The notes: generated from the letters alone by a model not told the origin. DNA of 43,392 nucleotides from an uncultured bacterium (GCA_903904875.1 CAIVEC010000034.1:1-43392), one strand, 5' to 3'. Positions 22,464 to 31,360 are shown, counted from the first letter of the stretch. Made by a program: numbers and translations.

Positions 22464-23084
22464 ATGCCTACCTATATACCTGACTCACTTATCAACGAGA
22501 TAGAAGAACTCAAGGAATTGTGAAAATTTGATGAAGCCATCAAAAAAGTTAACACGATTCTTTTCAGGGATCCGAACAATGAAGATGCACTTTTGCAAGT
22601 GACGGATATCCAGTACAGGAAAGGTGAAATCGGAAAAGCGACCAAAGCGATTGATTTTTTGAATGCGAAGAAAAACAATACCGATCCATTGTGACTCTAT
22701 ATCAAAGGCGTCCTGGAAATGGAAAAAAATCATCGGATGGAAGCGAAAAAATATCTTCAACAGGCATTGGAACTCACTAAGGCAGAAAACCATGAAATCC
22801 TCAGATGCTATGGGCTCTGTGAATATCGGTATGGCAATAGAGAAAAGGGGCTCAATTTCCTCAAGGATGCATTCCAGATCAATAATACCGATGCTGAAGT
22901 CATCTACAATCTTATAGAACTCTATATTCTCGAACACAAATATAAGAAAGCAAAAGATATGATCAGATATTTTTACAAACATCGTGATAAATTACAGACC
23001 ATCGACAAGGGTATGGATTTTTATGACCAGAAAATATCACTCTTTGAAAAATTCATTACTACGCAACACATGTTTAAAAAATAA
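22464..23084 (+). CDS. TPR-repeat protein (206 aa)
   Basis: All-helical protein with consecutive tetratricopeptide-like helix pairs: GKFDEAIKKVNTILFRDPNN, GEIGKATKAIDFLNAKK, AKKYLQQALELTKAENH and GNREKGLNFLKDAFQINN. These usually form a scaffold for protein-protein contacts. No signal sequence or membrane segment is seen, so it is probably cytoplasmic. Two glycines in the N-terminal part are UGA. It precedes ftsX, from which it is separated by a repeat element, so a shared role in division is only suggested by order. Confidence 0.85.
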
Positions 23085-23085
23085 T

Positions 23086-23166
23086 TTTAAGTTTTAAGTT
23101 CTAAGTGCTAAGTTTAAAATAAAAAAATACCATAACTTAACACTTAACATTTAACACTTAGCATTA
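23086..23166. repeat. Intergenic repeat family 1 (TAAGTGCTAAG), copy 2
   Basis: Contains TTTTAAGTTCTAAGTGCTAAGTTTAAAATAAAA and, in reverse orientation, AACTTAACACTTAACATTTAACACTTAGCATT. It matches the copy at 12270-12359 in order and orientation. Here it lies between two genes on the same strand. Confidence 0.7.
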
Positions 23167-23201
23167 AAGGAATTAAGTCATTTATCATCTACCAATTTAC
23201 A

Positions 23202-24152
23202 ATGCTAAAAAGTTCACTCTCAAAAATTTTTAAACATGACCTCGCTTCTTTGCTCAAGACCTCTTGGACGAATGTATTTTGAGTGAGTATCTTCATCTGA
23301 TTCTTACTTTTTCTCTTAAATATCTTCTTGTGAGTATCTCTTTATGCCAATCAATTTACCGGTCAGCTCAAGGACAGGCTTGGTATGTATTTCTATATCA
23401 AAGATGTCGCTTCTGATCAAATAAGTGGTAGTGACGAAATCTATAAAAGAGTAATCTCCCTCAAAGATGAATTGGAATCCAAAGGATTGAAAGTTATGTT
23501 CTCATCAAAGGACGATGCATTAGCGTTTTTGCAAAAAAAGATTCCTGACGTTGTCAGCAACTTCCAGAAATTCGGTATAGAGAATCCTCTGCCAGCTACC
23601 TTATATGTAATGTTTGATAGTGATAATAAATATGAATCGCTCAAAACCATCATCCTCAAAAACAAAGATATTATCCTCAATACCAAGGATATCGATGCAT
23701 GATCTACGCTCAAACAGCAAGAGAACAGAGTCCTCACCATCATCAATCTGAGTAATTTCGTCGTCGGACTCTCCTATGTGATTATTGCTATCTTATTCGC
23801 CATCATTATCTCATTCCTATGATTCTTGCTCAAAAATATCTTCCATACGTTCCATAGGGAACTTGAAGTGAAAAAAATATTATGAGCCACCTACAATCAG
23901 ATTATGCAATGATTCGTAGCGCTTACGGTGAATGTACTCTGATTTTCATTCCTTATCTGTTTAGCGTTATTACTCATTAGCTGAATAACCATCAACTATT
24001 ATGTATATAGTCTCTTTGATGTGACGCTCTGGAGCGTATTTAGCAATATCGTTCTTATCATAGGTATCTTCATAGCGGAAATCGTCGTCGTAGCATGAGT
24101 TGGATTCGGATTTTCGTATTTCTTTGCTCGTGCATTAAATAGAAAACTATAA
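23202..24152 (+). CDS. ftsX: Cell division protein FtsX-like permease
   Basis: 316 aa. Membrane partner of the FtsE ATPase that controls peptidoglycan hydrolases at the septum. Topology is typical of FtsX: one N-terminal helix (about 26-46), an outer domain of about 130 residues with the FtsX-ECD pattern (GMYFYIKDVASDQI, LPATLYVMF), then three helices near the C-terminus, with REVELKKILGA-like RELEVKKILGATYNQI on the cytoplasmic side. UGA supplies many glycines in the helices. ftsE is not adjacent, which is unusual since the two genes are normally a pair. A strong terminator follows. Confidence 0.9.
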
Positions 24153-24170
24153 TCACTATTTTCCGATATA

Positions 24171-24206
24171 TAAAAATCCCGGAAGTGTTTCACGGGATTT
24201 TTTTTA
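24171..24206. terminator. Bidirectional terminator between ftsX and rplA
   Basis: AAAAATCCCG ... CGGGATTTTT with an 11-base loop and a T8 run on the plus strand. It sits between two converging genes and has the A/T symmetry to serve both. Confidence 0.88.
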
Positions 24207-24217
24207 TGTAATGACAT

Positions 24218-24892
24218 TTACGCTTCTATCTGAATACCAGGTCACATCGTAGGAGCGATGAACACTTTCTTGATCAATTTCCCTTTTACTCCTGCAGGCT
24301 TATTATCTTCCAATGCCTTGAGAAATGCTCTGATGTTTTCTTCGATCTGTGTTTCCGTGAATGATAATTTTCCTACAGCTGCGTTGATATTTCCTGTCTT
24401 ATCAAGTTTGAATTCCATCTTCCCTTTCTTGAATTCTTCTACGGCCTGCGGGATATTCGCTACTACGGTTCCTGCTTTTGGAGATGGCATAAGCCCTTTT
24501 GGTCCAAGCTGTTTAGCAACCGGAGCTAAATCTCTGATATGTTCAGGAGTAGTCAATAATATATCAAAATTGAATTTTCCTGCTTTGATATCATTGAGCA
24601 ATGCTTCCGTACCGGCTATATCCGCTCAAGCTTTTTTCGCTTCAGCTTCGTCTGAGGTAAATACTGCGATCCTTTTGCTCTTTCCTGTTCCATGAGGAAG
24701 GATGGTCGTCCCTCTCATCATCTGATCATTGTACTTTGCATCTGCAAAAGTCTTGACAGCGATCTCTACTGATCCGTCGAATTTTGTGTATCCGGATTTC
24801 TTGAGCAAAGCTACTGCTTCACTGAGAGGATACGCTTTAGTTAAATCTACCGCTTTAGCGGATTCACGATACTTTTTTCCGTGTGTTGCCAT
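24218..24892 (-). CDS. rplA: Ribosomal protein L1
   Basis: 224 aa, normal length. Binds 23S rRNA at the L1 stalk and may bind its own mRNA. Conserved features: KYRESAKAVD at the start, GTTILPHGTGKSKRIAVF, and the signature LGPKGLMPSPKAGTVV. The ATG at 24892 gives the standard N-terminus (MATHGKKYRE), so an upstream start in the leader is rejected. The end GPGIQIEA is reached only if UGA is Gly. It follows rplK by 122 bases that hold leader-like hairpins. Confidence 0.97.
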
Positions 24893-24915
24893 TATACATA
24901 CATAATATAATAAAA

Positions 24916-25010
24916 GTGGTCCAAACGTACGCCTAGGCGCACTCCCACAAAAAAATACCATTAGATAGAAACGACGTTAAACTTCTTGTCGAAGTTTCGG
25001 CGTTTTATTC
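24916..25010 (-). promoter_or_regulatory. Structured rplK-rplA spacer, possible L1 autoregulatory site
   Basis: On the minus strand a GTGGGAGTGCGCC/GGCGTACGTTTGGACCAC hairpin (24916-24948) lies 24 bases before the rplA start, and a second inverted repeat (AAACTTC/GAAGTTT, about 24970-25000) follows the rplK stop. L1 represses its operon in many bacteria by binding an mRNA hairpin. The GGGAGTG segment is suggestive, but I could not match the full binding motif. Confidence 0.4.
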
Positions 25011-25014
25011 TAAA

Positions 25015-25458
25015 CTATTTTTCTATATCTATTCACATATTTTTTGCTGTTCCTGCGATGGATTTCATCATGGATTCAAGATTATCTGAATTCATATCTC
25101 ATTTTTTGAGTTGAGCGATCTCTTCCAAGTCTTTTTTGGTGAGTTTTCAGATTTTCGTCTTATTCGGTTCTCCTGACCCTTTAGGTTGTTTGAGTTTCCA
25201 GAGAATCAAGTTTGAGGTCACCGGGCTTCAGATTTTGAGGTCAAAAGATCTATCTGCATAGATAGTCAATATACATTTGACTTTGACGTCTGCTCCACCG
25301 AACTGTTTCATCAATTCCATCGTCTTTTCGTTGAACTCCTTGATGAACTGTCCGATATTCACTCCGTTCGCTCCAAGCATAGGTCCTAACGGAGGCGCTG
25401 GTTGGGCTTTTCCTGCGGGTATTTCGAGATTGAGAATGTTAGTGATTTTTCCTGCCAT
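25015..25458 (-). CDS. rplK: Ribosomal protein L11
   Basis: 147 aa, normal length. Part of the GTPase-associated centre of the large subunit. N-terminal domain with NLEIPAGKAQPAPPLGPMLG and GANGVNIGQFIKEFN; C-terminal rRNA-binding domain with the GSGEPNKTKIGKLTKKDL segment and SMMKSIAGTAKNMGI. The start MAGKITNILN at 25458 is the family start; a longer in-frame extension runs into the upstream gene and is rejected. The stop is TAG. It follows the membrane-protein gene by 7 bases. Confidence 0.97.
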
Positions 25459-25465
25459 TGTGATA

Positions 25466-26155
25466 TTATTCAGTAAATAAAGATTTGAGATATGATTTGG
25501 ATTTATGATATAATGCATATTCCATCTGTATCAGCCATATGCCGTCATTCATATATACGAGCATAACCACTTGTTTATCCTTGTATTCAGGAAGATTGAT
25601 ATAGACTACTTTGTTTCCAAACAATTTGTTTTGTATCAATTCCTGTTCTGTAGCAACGGTATATAAGCTTCCTTTGAGCGCTCTCGCTATGCTGGCAAAG
25701 TCATAGCTTGGCGTACCCAGATAGATGTACCATATATCTTTATCATCAGTCAATGCATATTGATATTTGATTCATAATTTTTCTATGACTTCTATCTGTC
25801 AGTAATAAATACTCGTTCCGGAAAGCATTTTGATGCTCGTATTGTTCTTCATCGTTCCTGTAGTCGTTTCGGGTACAGAAATAGTGATTCAGGTTTTGGT
25901 TGTTGTTCATGTTTTGGTTGTTACACTTCCTGTTGTAGTGAATCATAGATTTGTAGTATCCACGGCTGAAGTGATAGTAAGGGCAACATCTCAGCTTTGG
26001 GTGAGAATCTGTATGCCGGATCATGAAGTTTGCGGTTGAATCAGTTTTTTTAATTCTGTTCCTTTTACCTGATACCGCACGATATATACGATCATCAGTG
26101 CCAAAAAGAGCAGCATCATAGAGAATCTGAGGATTTTTTGCTCTTTGGTATACAT
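25466..26155 (-). CDS. Hypothetical single-pass membrane protein inserted in the nusG-rplK operon
   Basis: 229 aa. The short cytoplasmic start MYTKEQKILRF is followed by a hydrophobic helix (about 12-29), then an outer region with a Thr/Ser-rich linker (about 45-95, many Thr and UGA glycines) and a C-terminal folded part (YQYALTDDKDIWYIYLGTP, VVYINLPEYKDKQVVMLVYM). No family is recognised. It sits between nusG and rplK, genes that are normally adjacent, and ends 7 bases ahead of rplK. Its low-complexity linker suggests a surface domain held off the membrane. Confidence 0.75.
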
Positions 26156-26202
26156 CCTGACAATCAGCAGATAAAAGCTATGGAGAGAAGCGACACCTTC
26201 AT

Positions 26203-26284
26203 TAATTCAGAATGTAGAGTTCAGAATTCAGAATATATTTTCATTATATTAATTCTGCATTTTGAATTTTTAATTCTGCATTAT
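26203..26284. repeat. Intergenic repeat with AATTCAGAAT / ATTCTGCATT units, copy 1
   Basis: Direct and inverted copies of TTAATTCAGAAT, TTCAGAATTCAGAAT and TTAATTCTGCATT occur within 80 bases between nusG and the membrane-protein gene. A related block lies at 38948-38985. Confidence 0.6.
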
Positions 26285-26311
26285 TTAGACGTGTCCTCCA
26301 TGGATATATGA

Positions 26312-26896
26312 TTAGCTCATGAGTTCAACTTTATCCAAATCAATCACTACTGGTGTCAATCTTCCTAACATTTCTATATTTACTATTGCTGTTCATTTGT
26401 CTGGATCTATATTTCTTACGCTGCCTTTCATTCATTTGAAGTCTCCTGTTTTGAGTAGGACGACATCACCTTCTTTGAACGGTATTTTGAGTTCTGATCT
26501 TTCTTGTGATTTTTTGATCTGTTCTATGATTTTGATATATTCATCTTCGGTCAATGGGATAGGGCGTGTCTCAGCTCCTACAATCAATCTCACTCCCGGA
26601 GTATTTCTGATGACGTACCGTATCTTGTCGTTCATCTTGGATTTGATGAATACATATCCAGGATAGAGTTTTTTTTGTTTGATGATCTTTTCTCACTTCT
26701 TGAGTGAGGATTCGTTGATCATAGGTGACATATAATCCTCTACAACCGTTTCGAGTTCTTGTTTTTTCATCCTTTCTTTGAGGTTTTCTATGACGAGCTC
26801 TTCCTGGCCTGATACTACGCTCAACACATACCATCTGAAATTATTATCTTCGATCTGCCTTTTGATCTCTCAGGTATTCACTTCTGATTTTTGCAT
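26312..26896 (-). CDS. nusG: Transcription termination/antitermination factor NusG
   Basis: 194 aa. Binds RNA polymerase and links it to Rho or the ribosome. NGN domain at the N-terminus (FRWYVLSVVSGQEELVIENL, LYPGYIFIKSKMNDKIRYVI, NTPGVRLIVG) and a C-terminal KOW domain (FKEGDVVLLKTGDFKGMKGSV). The Gly-UGA codons join the two parts. It follows secE by 60 bases, the usual secE-nusG order, in a gap that holds an AACGCTTAAGCGTT palindrome. Confidence 0.96.
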
Positions 26897-26908
26897 ACTA
26901 AGATACGA

Positions 26909-26942
26909 TAAAACGGTAAAACGTTTAAACGCTTAAGCGTTT
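26909..26942. repeat. Nested palindromes in the secE-nusG spacer
   Basis: AAACGCTTAAGCGTTT (26927-26942) is a perfect palindrome, preceded by AAACGGTAAAACGTTT. The string AAACGGTAAAACG also occurs near 13277 in the ispH-yjbQ spacer, so this is probably another small dispersed repeat. Confidence 0.5.
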
Positions 26943-26956
26943 GGTCATTAACTTCT

Positions 26957-27145
26957 TTATTTTATTGTCATGATACCATAAAATCGTTTGTATATACCTG
27001 AAAACACGGTATCTGCAGCGATAAAGTAGATTCCTGCAACTATGATAGCGACAAAGATCGCAATCGTAAGATTGATAAAATCCTTTTGTGTAGGATGTTT
27101 CAATTTTTTGACAGTTTCTAGACTATCATAAATAAATTTCATCAT
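26957..27145 (-). CDS. secE: Preprotein translocase subunit SecE
   Basis: 62 aa, the short single-helix form. It has the amphipathic SLETVKKLKHPTQKDFINLT segment (W/V-P-x-x-x-E region), one transmembrane helix (about 28-45) and a short tail. Clamps SecY in the Sec translocon. It starts MMKF, so either Met may be used. It leads the secE-nusG-rplK-rplA unit, with the terminator of the preceding gene just upstream. Confidence 0.92.
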   Translation of the reverse strand: MMKFIYDSLETVKKLKHPTQKDFINLTIAIFVAIIVAGIYFIAADTVFSGIYKRFYGIMTIK

Positions 27146-27164
27146 GGGTTCTTTTTTTTATCAA

Positions 27165-27198
27165 TAAAAAAAAAGTTTGGCACCATACTTGTACCAAA
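27165..27198 (-). terminator. Rho-independent terminator
   Basis: On the minus strand TTTGGTAC-AAGTATG-GTGCCAAA followed by C and a T9 run. It lies past the stop at 27246 and separates the regulator gene from secE. Confidence 0.85.
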
Positions 27199-27245
27199 AT
27201 TCAAGGAGTTTTCAAGTGAAAATGATATTTTCTTGTAGTTTGTTA

Positions 27246-27785
27246 TCATTTTTTAGGTATGAGGCTTTTTTTGATTTGTATCACGAATCTATCTGCCAAT
27301 CTGTCACGTTTCTGTCGTTCTTCGATGCTCATAAATACTACATTAACAACTTCGATAAAATAACCTCTGAATATTTCGTTGATATTTTCCTTGATCATAT
27401 CTATCTGAGGTTTCTCGCAGTTTTTGTATATGACAACAAGATCCATTTCCAATTCTATATTGAATCTCTTGCCGAAATAATACTGATCGATCATCACCTC
27501 GTAGGTCTTAAATAAGATAACAAGATCATTTTGTAGTCAGAAATAGAAGACGTTCTTGAGCGTATCATGGAATTCGGGTTTGATGGAAATAGCTCGTCAT
27601 TGGTTATCTTTGTTTACATTGATCACGTTCGATTCATTAAGAGAATCCACCTGTTTTTTGATTGCAGGAAAAGTCCGACCGATTTCGCCTTCGAGCGCTC
27701 TCATGGAGATACCTTGTCTCCTGAATAAGAGGTATTTGAGGATATCGACTTTTGTCTTGCTGCCGAAGAGTTTCTCCAGATTCAT
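27246..27785 (-). CDS. Winged-helix regulator, possibly with nucleotidyltransferase-like C-terminus
   Basis: 179 aa. The N-terminal ~65 residues form a winged-helix fold typical of transcription regulators: MNLEKLFGSKTKVDILKYLL, RRQGISMRALEGEIG, and a wing ending in SNVINVNKDNQG. The rest is reminiscent of the MNT/HTH class, where a helix-turn-helix precedes a nucleotidyltransferase-like domain (GKRFNIELEMDLVVIYKNCE), but no G-S-x-A-R-G-D motif is seen. The start at 27785 matches the usual LEKLFGS start of such regulators; the longer frame from 27881 would overlap the previous gene. It lies last in a three-gene unit. Confidence 0.75.
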
Positions 27786-27868
27786 ATAAAAAAAGAGAAG
27801 ACCAAATAAAAGATCTTCTCGGATATAGGGATTTGGTTGAAAATTACAAGCGAAGCGGGGAAAATATT

Positions 27869-29488
27869 TTATAACCGGCATTTCAAGTTATCGATTGCTG
27901 ATGATAGTATTTCTTCTATTTTTTGCTTAATTGCTCATCAAAACCACTCATTATGTTGGACAGTAGTAAACAAATCTTTTATCTTATTTAAATATTCTAT
28001 TTTTCATAAATTATAATCTGAACTGTCTTTTTTAACTCAATATCAGTATTCTTCTATATAATTTTTACTTGTATCGATAAATTCTTGTGCGTTTTCTCTG
28101 CTAGAAAAAGGTAGGGTTGATATACTAGAAAGAAAATAATTCGCTAATGGTATTCTCACATTATTTTTGATATAAAACTTATCACCTGTTTTATAAATGA
28201 TTAATGAGTTGGGAAATATTTTATCGCTATATATGCTAGCTTTCTCTTTCCTTCCTTTTTCTATTTCTTCTTTTTTAATAGTTTCTTTTCTTGCTGTGAA
28301 TTTACTCTTTGAATCAAATATTTCTAGTCAGGTAGTAGTGATCATAATATAAAGAGTATCATATCAAAATGGAAATGATTCTTCATTGTTTAATATTGCT
28401 ACGGCAAGAGCATGATGATATTCAGGGTCTTCGCTAAGATCACTAGAATTTTTTTCTAAATATGTTTCTAATTCATTAATCGCTTTTGTTTCATCAGTTT
28501 TATACAGAGTTCTTGCTTCTTTTATAAGATTAATGATATTTACTTCTTCAATATTTTCCGTTGTTTTTCCTTTATTTATTGTTTCCTTGTTTCTTACTTT
28601 GTTTGTTTTTTTATCTGTTCATATATTTATGTTTGTCGTTCATGGTAATGTTCACGTATTTATATTCCCTGTTCCTGTATATTTCACTACCGTACCTGCT
28701 TCGAGATTTTTCAAGCTCATTGGACCGAATATTCCATCAGCTTTTTTATACAAAAATTTTGCATCATCTGTCATCCCAAGCTTTTCTTGTACTTCTTTAG
28801 CAGTACCTGATTTGAGTAATGGAATAATAGTATTTGCCAATGTAGGATTTGATTTTTTGAGTGTATCAATAGCTTTTACTACCTGATCTGGTGTTACTTT
28901 GTATAAAGTAATCTTAATTTCTTCTGATTTTAATGTCTCTGTAGTTGTAGGCACGACATTAACTGTAGGATTTGCTGTAGGAGCATTTACTGTAGTAATT
29001 GCTGTAGGAGCGTTTGCTGTAGGAGTTGCTGTAGGAGCGTTTGCTGTTTTATCAGGAGGTGGTATTACTTTTTTGAGAGCTTCCAGCTGTGTTTTTGTTT
29101 TTTCTCCAATCTTTTTTGCTTCTAGATTTGCTACTGGAGTCACATTCAAGAACCCTGAAACTTTATACAGAAAATAAGCGAAATCATTCTCTTCAGGTTT
29201 TTTGATAAGAATTTTTAATCGATTTGGAGCTTTCTCATCACAAGTAAGTCCTGCTGGTATTACCTCTATACCATTATTTGTTTCTTTTGTATAACTTACA
29301 TACTTAACAAACTCATCCGCCATAGAAAGAAAGTTTTCATTAGTACCTTTTATTACTTCGCTTGCGAGTGCGGTTTTAAGTGAAGAAATTTTAAGCACAT
29401 CAGTAGCTGGATCTAGAGCATCGATAGCTGCTGTTTCTTCAGGCGTCAGCTCATTATTTATCGTAAGTTGTTCAAATTGTCCTGTCAT
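27869..29488 (-). CDS. Repeat-containing hypothetical protein with PG-binding-like motifs (539 aa)
   Basis: Not a recognised full-length family. No signal sequence or membrane helix is seen. Two motifs resemble the end of peptidoglycan-binding domain 1 (IGEKTKTQLEALKKV near 128 and KADGIFGPMSLKNLE near 255). Between them lies a low-complexity Thr/Ala/Pro/Asn linker made of NAPTA-type repeats (about 147-180), encoded by tandem GCTGTAGGAG-type DNA (about 28950-29045). The C-terminal half is charged and helical with scattered UGA glycines. The gene follows a 72-aa gene by 26 bases and ends 83 bases before the regulator. With no export signal, a cytoplasmic or unusual-export role is possible. Confidence 0.75.
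28950..29045. repeat. Tandem repeat inside the 539-aa gene
   Basis: Short units built on GCTGTAGGAGCATTTACTGTAG / GCTGTAGGAGCGTTTGCTGTAG run head to tail in frame, encoding the NAPTA/NPTV linker. The unit length is a multiple of three, so copy-number changes would keep the frame and only vary linker length. Confidence 0.7.
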
Positions 29489-29514
29489 GATAATGGGAAT
29501 AAAATGTTAAAAGA

Positions 29515-29733
29515 TTATTTTTTTTGACCATTGTATACTAAATTCATCACTACGGCATACATCGCATCCAAGGCATGTTCCTGGATATCTTTTTGGTTCT
29601 TGAAGTGATTCCGCAAATCAGCGAAAAAAGATGACTTTCTGCTCAAAAGCTGCAAAGCTTCTTTTACCTTTTTTAGCTTTTGGGTATGAGCCAAAGTAAC
29701 GAATTCTGTTTTAGCTTTTTTGGTATCAAACAT
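29515..29733 (-). CDS. Small charged helical protein (72 aa)
   Basis: Starts MFDTKKAKTEFVTLAHTQKL and is mostly helical and Lys-rich, with an acidic-hydrophobic C-terminal helix (EHALDAMYAVVMNLVYNGQKK). No family is recognised. The longer frame from 29796 is rejected because its first 21 codons overlap a consensus promoter. The gene is first in a unit with the 539-aa gene and the regulator. Confidence 0.7.
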   Translation of the reverse strand: MFDTKKAKTEFVTLAHTQKLKKVKEALQLLSRKSSFFADLRNHFKNQKDIQEHALDAMYAVVMNLVYNGQKK

Positions 29734-29767
29734 GGTATTTTTGTAAAGGTATAAATATTCACCTTCT

Positions 29768-29796
29768 ATTATATCCGGGACAGGCAATTTTGTCAA
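29768..29796 (-). promoter_or_regulatory. Consensus sigma70 promoter
   Basis: TTGACA, exactly 17 bases, TATAAT on the minus strand, followed by AGAAGGTGA. It drives the 72-aa gene and probably the two genes after it. It fixes the start codon at 29733. Confidence 0.88.
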
Positions 29797-29826
29797 ATCT
29801 TGGAAGGACTTTTATACTGCCAAAAT

Positions 29827-29854
29827 TTGCTTTTTTTGAAATTCTATGTATAAT
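29827..29854 (+). promoter_or_regulatory. Candidate promoter for the potassium channel gene
   Basis: TTGCTT, 16 bases, TATAAT, 32 bases ahead of the ATG at 29887. It is divergent from the consensus promoter 30 bases to the left. Confidence 0.6.
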
Positions 29855-29886
29855 ATATTGTGTAATTTATATTTTATCTACAAAAG

Positions 29887-30327
29887 ATGCATGCTATCAA
29901 AAGATTCTTCAACGAACTTATAGCTGAACATACGATACTTTTCTTTATTATGATCATTCTTATCATTATCCTTATAGGTACGATTGCGTTCTATAATCTG
30001 GAGGGATGGAGTTTTTTCAATTCGCTCTATTTCACCTCAGTAACGATGTCAACCATCGGATACGGAGATATGGCTCCTATTACTCATGCCGGTAAATTAG
30101 TCTCTATGTTTTATGGATTTATGGGTGCTCCGTTATTCATCGGTTTCACGTGAATCGTCTTCCAGTCAAAATTTCAGAAGATACTTAAAGCAAGCATCCA
30201 TGCCTATCATAAAGAAGCTAAAGAAGCTGAAAAAATTGCTCTTGAACTAGAGAAAGAGAACAAAAAACAGGACAAGGAAATCAAAGAAATCCAAGATGAA
30301 GTGGAAAAAGTGGAAGAAAATAAATAA
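29887..30327 (+). CDS. Two-helix potassium channel protein
   Basis: 146 aa. Two membrane helices (about 18-40 and 77-97) flank a pore loop with the selectivity filter TIGYGD in TSVTMSTIGYGDMAP. One UGA glycine lies in the second helix. The C-terminal ~45 residues form a strongly charged coiled-coil (EAKEAEKIALELEKENKKQD), likely a tetramerisation stalk, and there is no RCK domain. It would conduct K+ across the membrane as a tetramer. It converges with ruvC, with a repeat between them. Confidence 0.9.
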
Positions 30328-30335
30328 ATTTCATA

Positions 30336-30412
30336 AAAAAAAACAGGAAGCAGGTTCCAGGGAGCAGGTAAAAAAAACCTGTAACTTGTAACCTTCAACC
30401 TGTAACTATTTT
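30336..30412. repeat. Intergenic repeat family 2 (CCTGTAACTTGTAACC), copy 1
   Basis: ACAGGAAGCAGGTTCCAGGGAGCAGGT on one side and ACCTGTAACTTGTAACCTTCAACCTGTAACTA on the other, joined by an A-run; the arms partly pair. Related copies are at 32751-32812 and, within mutY, at about 37790-37822. The TAG stop of ruvC lies inside this copy. Confidence 0.7.
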
Positions 30413-30876
30413 GTTTTTCATGCTATGTAGGCTAGTGCCAACGCATCAGCAGCATCGGCGAATTCCGGACATTCCTTGAGTCCGTAGAGTTTCGTGACGC
30501 ATTTCTGCACCAATTTCTTTTCTGCCTTGCTATTTCAGGTGACGAATTTTTTGAGCTGGATGGGCGTATATTCTTTGATCTGAATTTTCTGTCTAAGAAA
30601 CAAACTGATCAACGCTCACCTGACGCCATAGACAAATTCCGCGTTATTTTGGTTGAATTTTGTAAAGAAGAGTTTTTCTATGCTTACCATAGAAATCTTA
30701 TGTTCCTTGATGAATTTTTCAAAAAAATCATATATTTTCTGGATCCTGATGAACTGATCATCTCTCGTCGGATGTTTTTCCTCCAATAACAAAATACCCG
30801 AATCCACGATATTTAAATTCTTATTTACTAATGCGTATCCTAGTTTTCTAACTCATGGATCGATACCCAAGATCAT
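30406..30876 (-). CDS. ruvC: Holliday junction resolvase RuvC
   Basis: 156 aa, normal length. Cuts Holliday junctions in recombination. Conserved motifs: the first catalytic aspartate in MILGIDPGVRKLGYA (D6, with the following PG glycine as UGA), the glutamate in VSIEKLFF, and the C-terminal aspartates in FADAADALALAYIA. Under the standard code the gene would end at that IA; with UGA = Gly it continues GKTK to a TAG stop that lies inside a repeat element. ruvA and ruvB are not nearby. Confidence 0.94.
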
Positions 30877-30916
30877 GACTATAAGATTAAGAAATAAGAA
30901 TCATTACACTCCATTA

Positions 30917-30983
30917 CGTCATTCCCGCGAAAGCGGGAATCCAGTTTGCTAAGTGTAGATTCCCGATCAGGTCGGGAATGACG
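30917..30983. repeat. Palindromic repeat left of the GIY-YIG gene
   Basis: CGTCATTCCCGCGAAAGCGGGAATCC, a short spacer, then GATTCCCGATCAGGTCGGGAATGACG. There are two nested hairpins whose outer ends (CGTCATTCCCG / CGGGAATGACG) form a perfect inverted repeat. Such TCATTCCCGC elements are found in many unrelated bacteria. Confidence 0.8.
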
Positions 30984-31004
30984 CTAAAACATTGGGAATC
31001 CATA

Positions 31005-31289
31005 CTATTCCATCTCATGATACAAATCTTTCCGTTCCGGATTTTCTTTTTCGAAAAGTTCTATTTTTCGTTTTCTATTTCGTTTTTTTAATTGTTTCTC
31101 TCTTATTATAGCATCGGTTATGGAGCCAAACTTTTCGTAATATACTAATATTTTTACGCCATATTTCTTTGTAAATCATTCATCGAATCATTCCTTATGT
31201 TCATATGTCCTTCTGCCGATATTATTTGTAACGCCTATATATAAAGTACCGTTTTTCTTACTCGCTAATATGTATACATATCATGCCAT
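31005..31289 (-). CDS. GIY-YIG endonuclease-like protein
   Basis: 94 aa, a single GIY-YIG domain. The first motif is GYVYILASKKNGTLYIGVT (the GY is UGA-encoded Gly plus Tyr), then RRTYEHKEGFDEGFTKKYG and a basic REKQLKKRNRKRKIELFE segment. The UPF0213-type group acts on DNA, but no biological role is settled. Palindromic TTCCCG/TTCCGG repeats flank it on both sides (30917-30983 and 31324-31360), suggesting that gene and repeats move or evolve together. The stop is TAG. Confidence 0.9.
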
Positions 31290-31323
31290 ACGGTAATGTT
31301 TATAAGTAAATGCTTTTTTAGTA

Positions 31324-31360
31324 TGGATTCCGGCTGCAATTCCTTGACGCCGGAATGACG
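31324..31360. repeat. Palindromic repeat right of the GIY-YIG gene
   Basis: GGATTCCGGC ... GCCGGAATGACG, with a 14-base loop holding AATTCC. The end AATGACG matches that of the element at 30917-30983, placing both in the same broad family. Confidence 0.65.

Noticed and set aside
24258-24695. Plus-strand frame of 145 codons
   Set aside because: Antisense to rplA, which matches L1 along its length.
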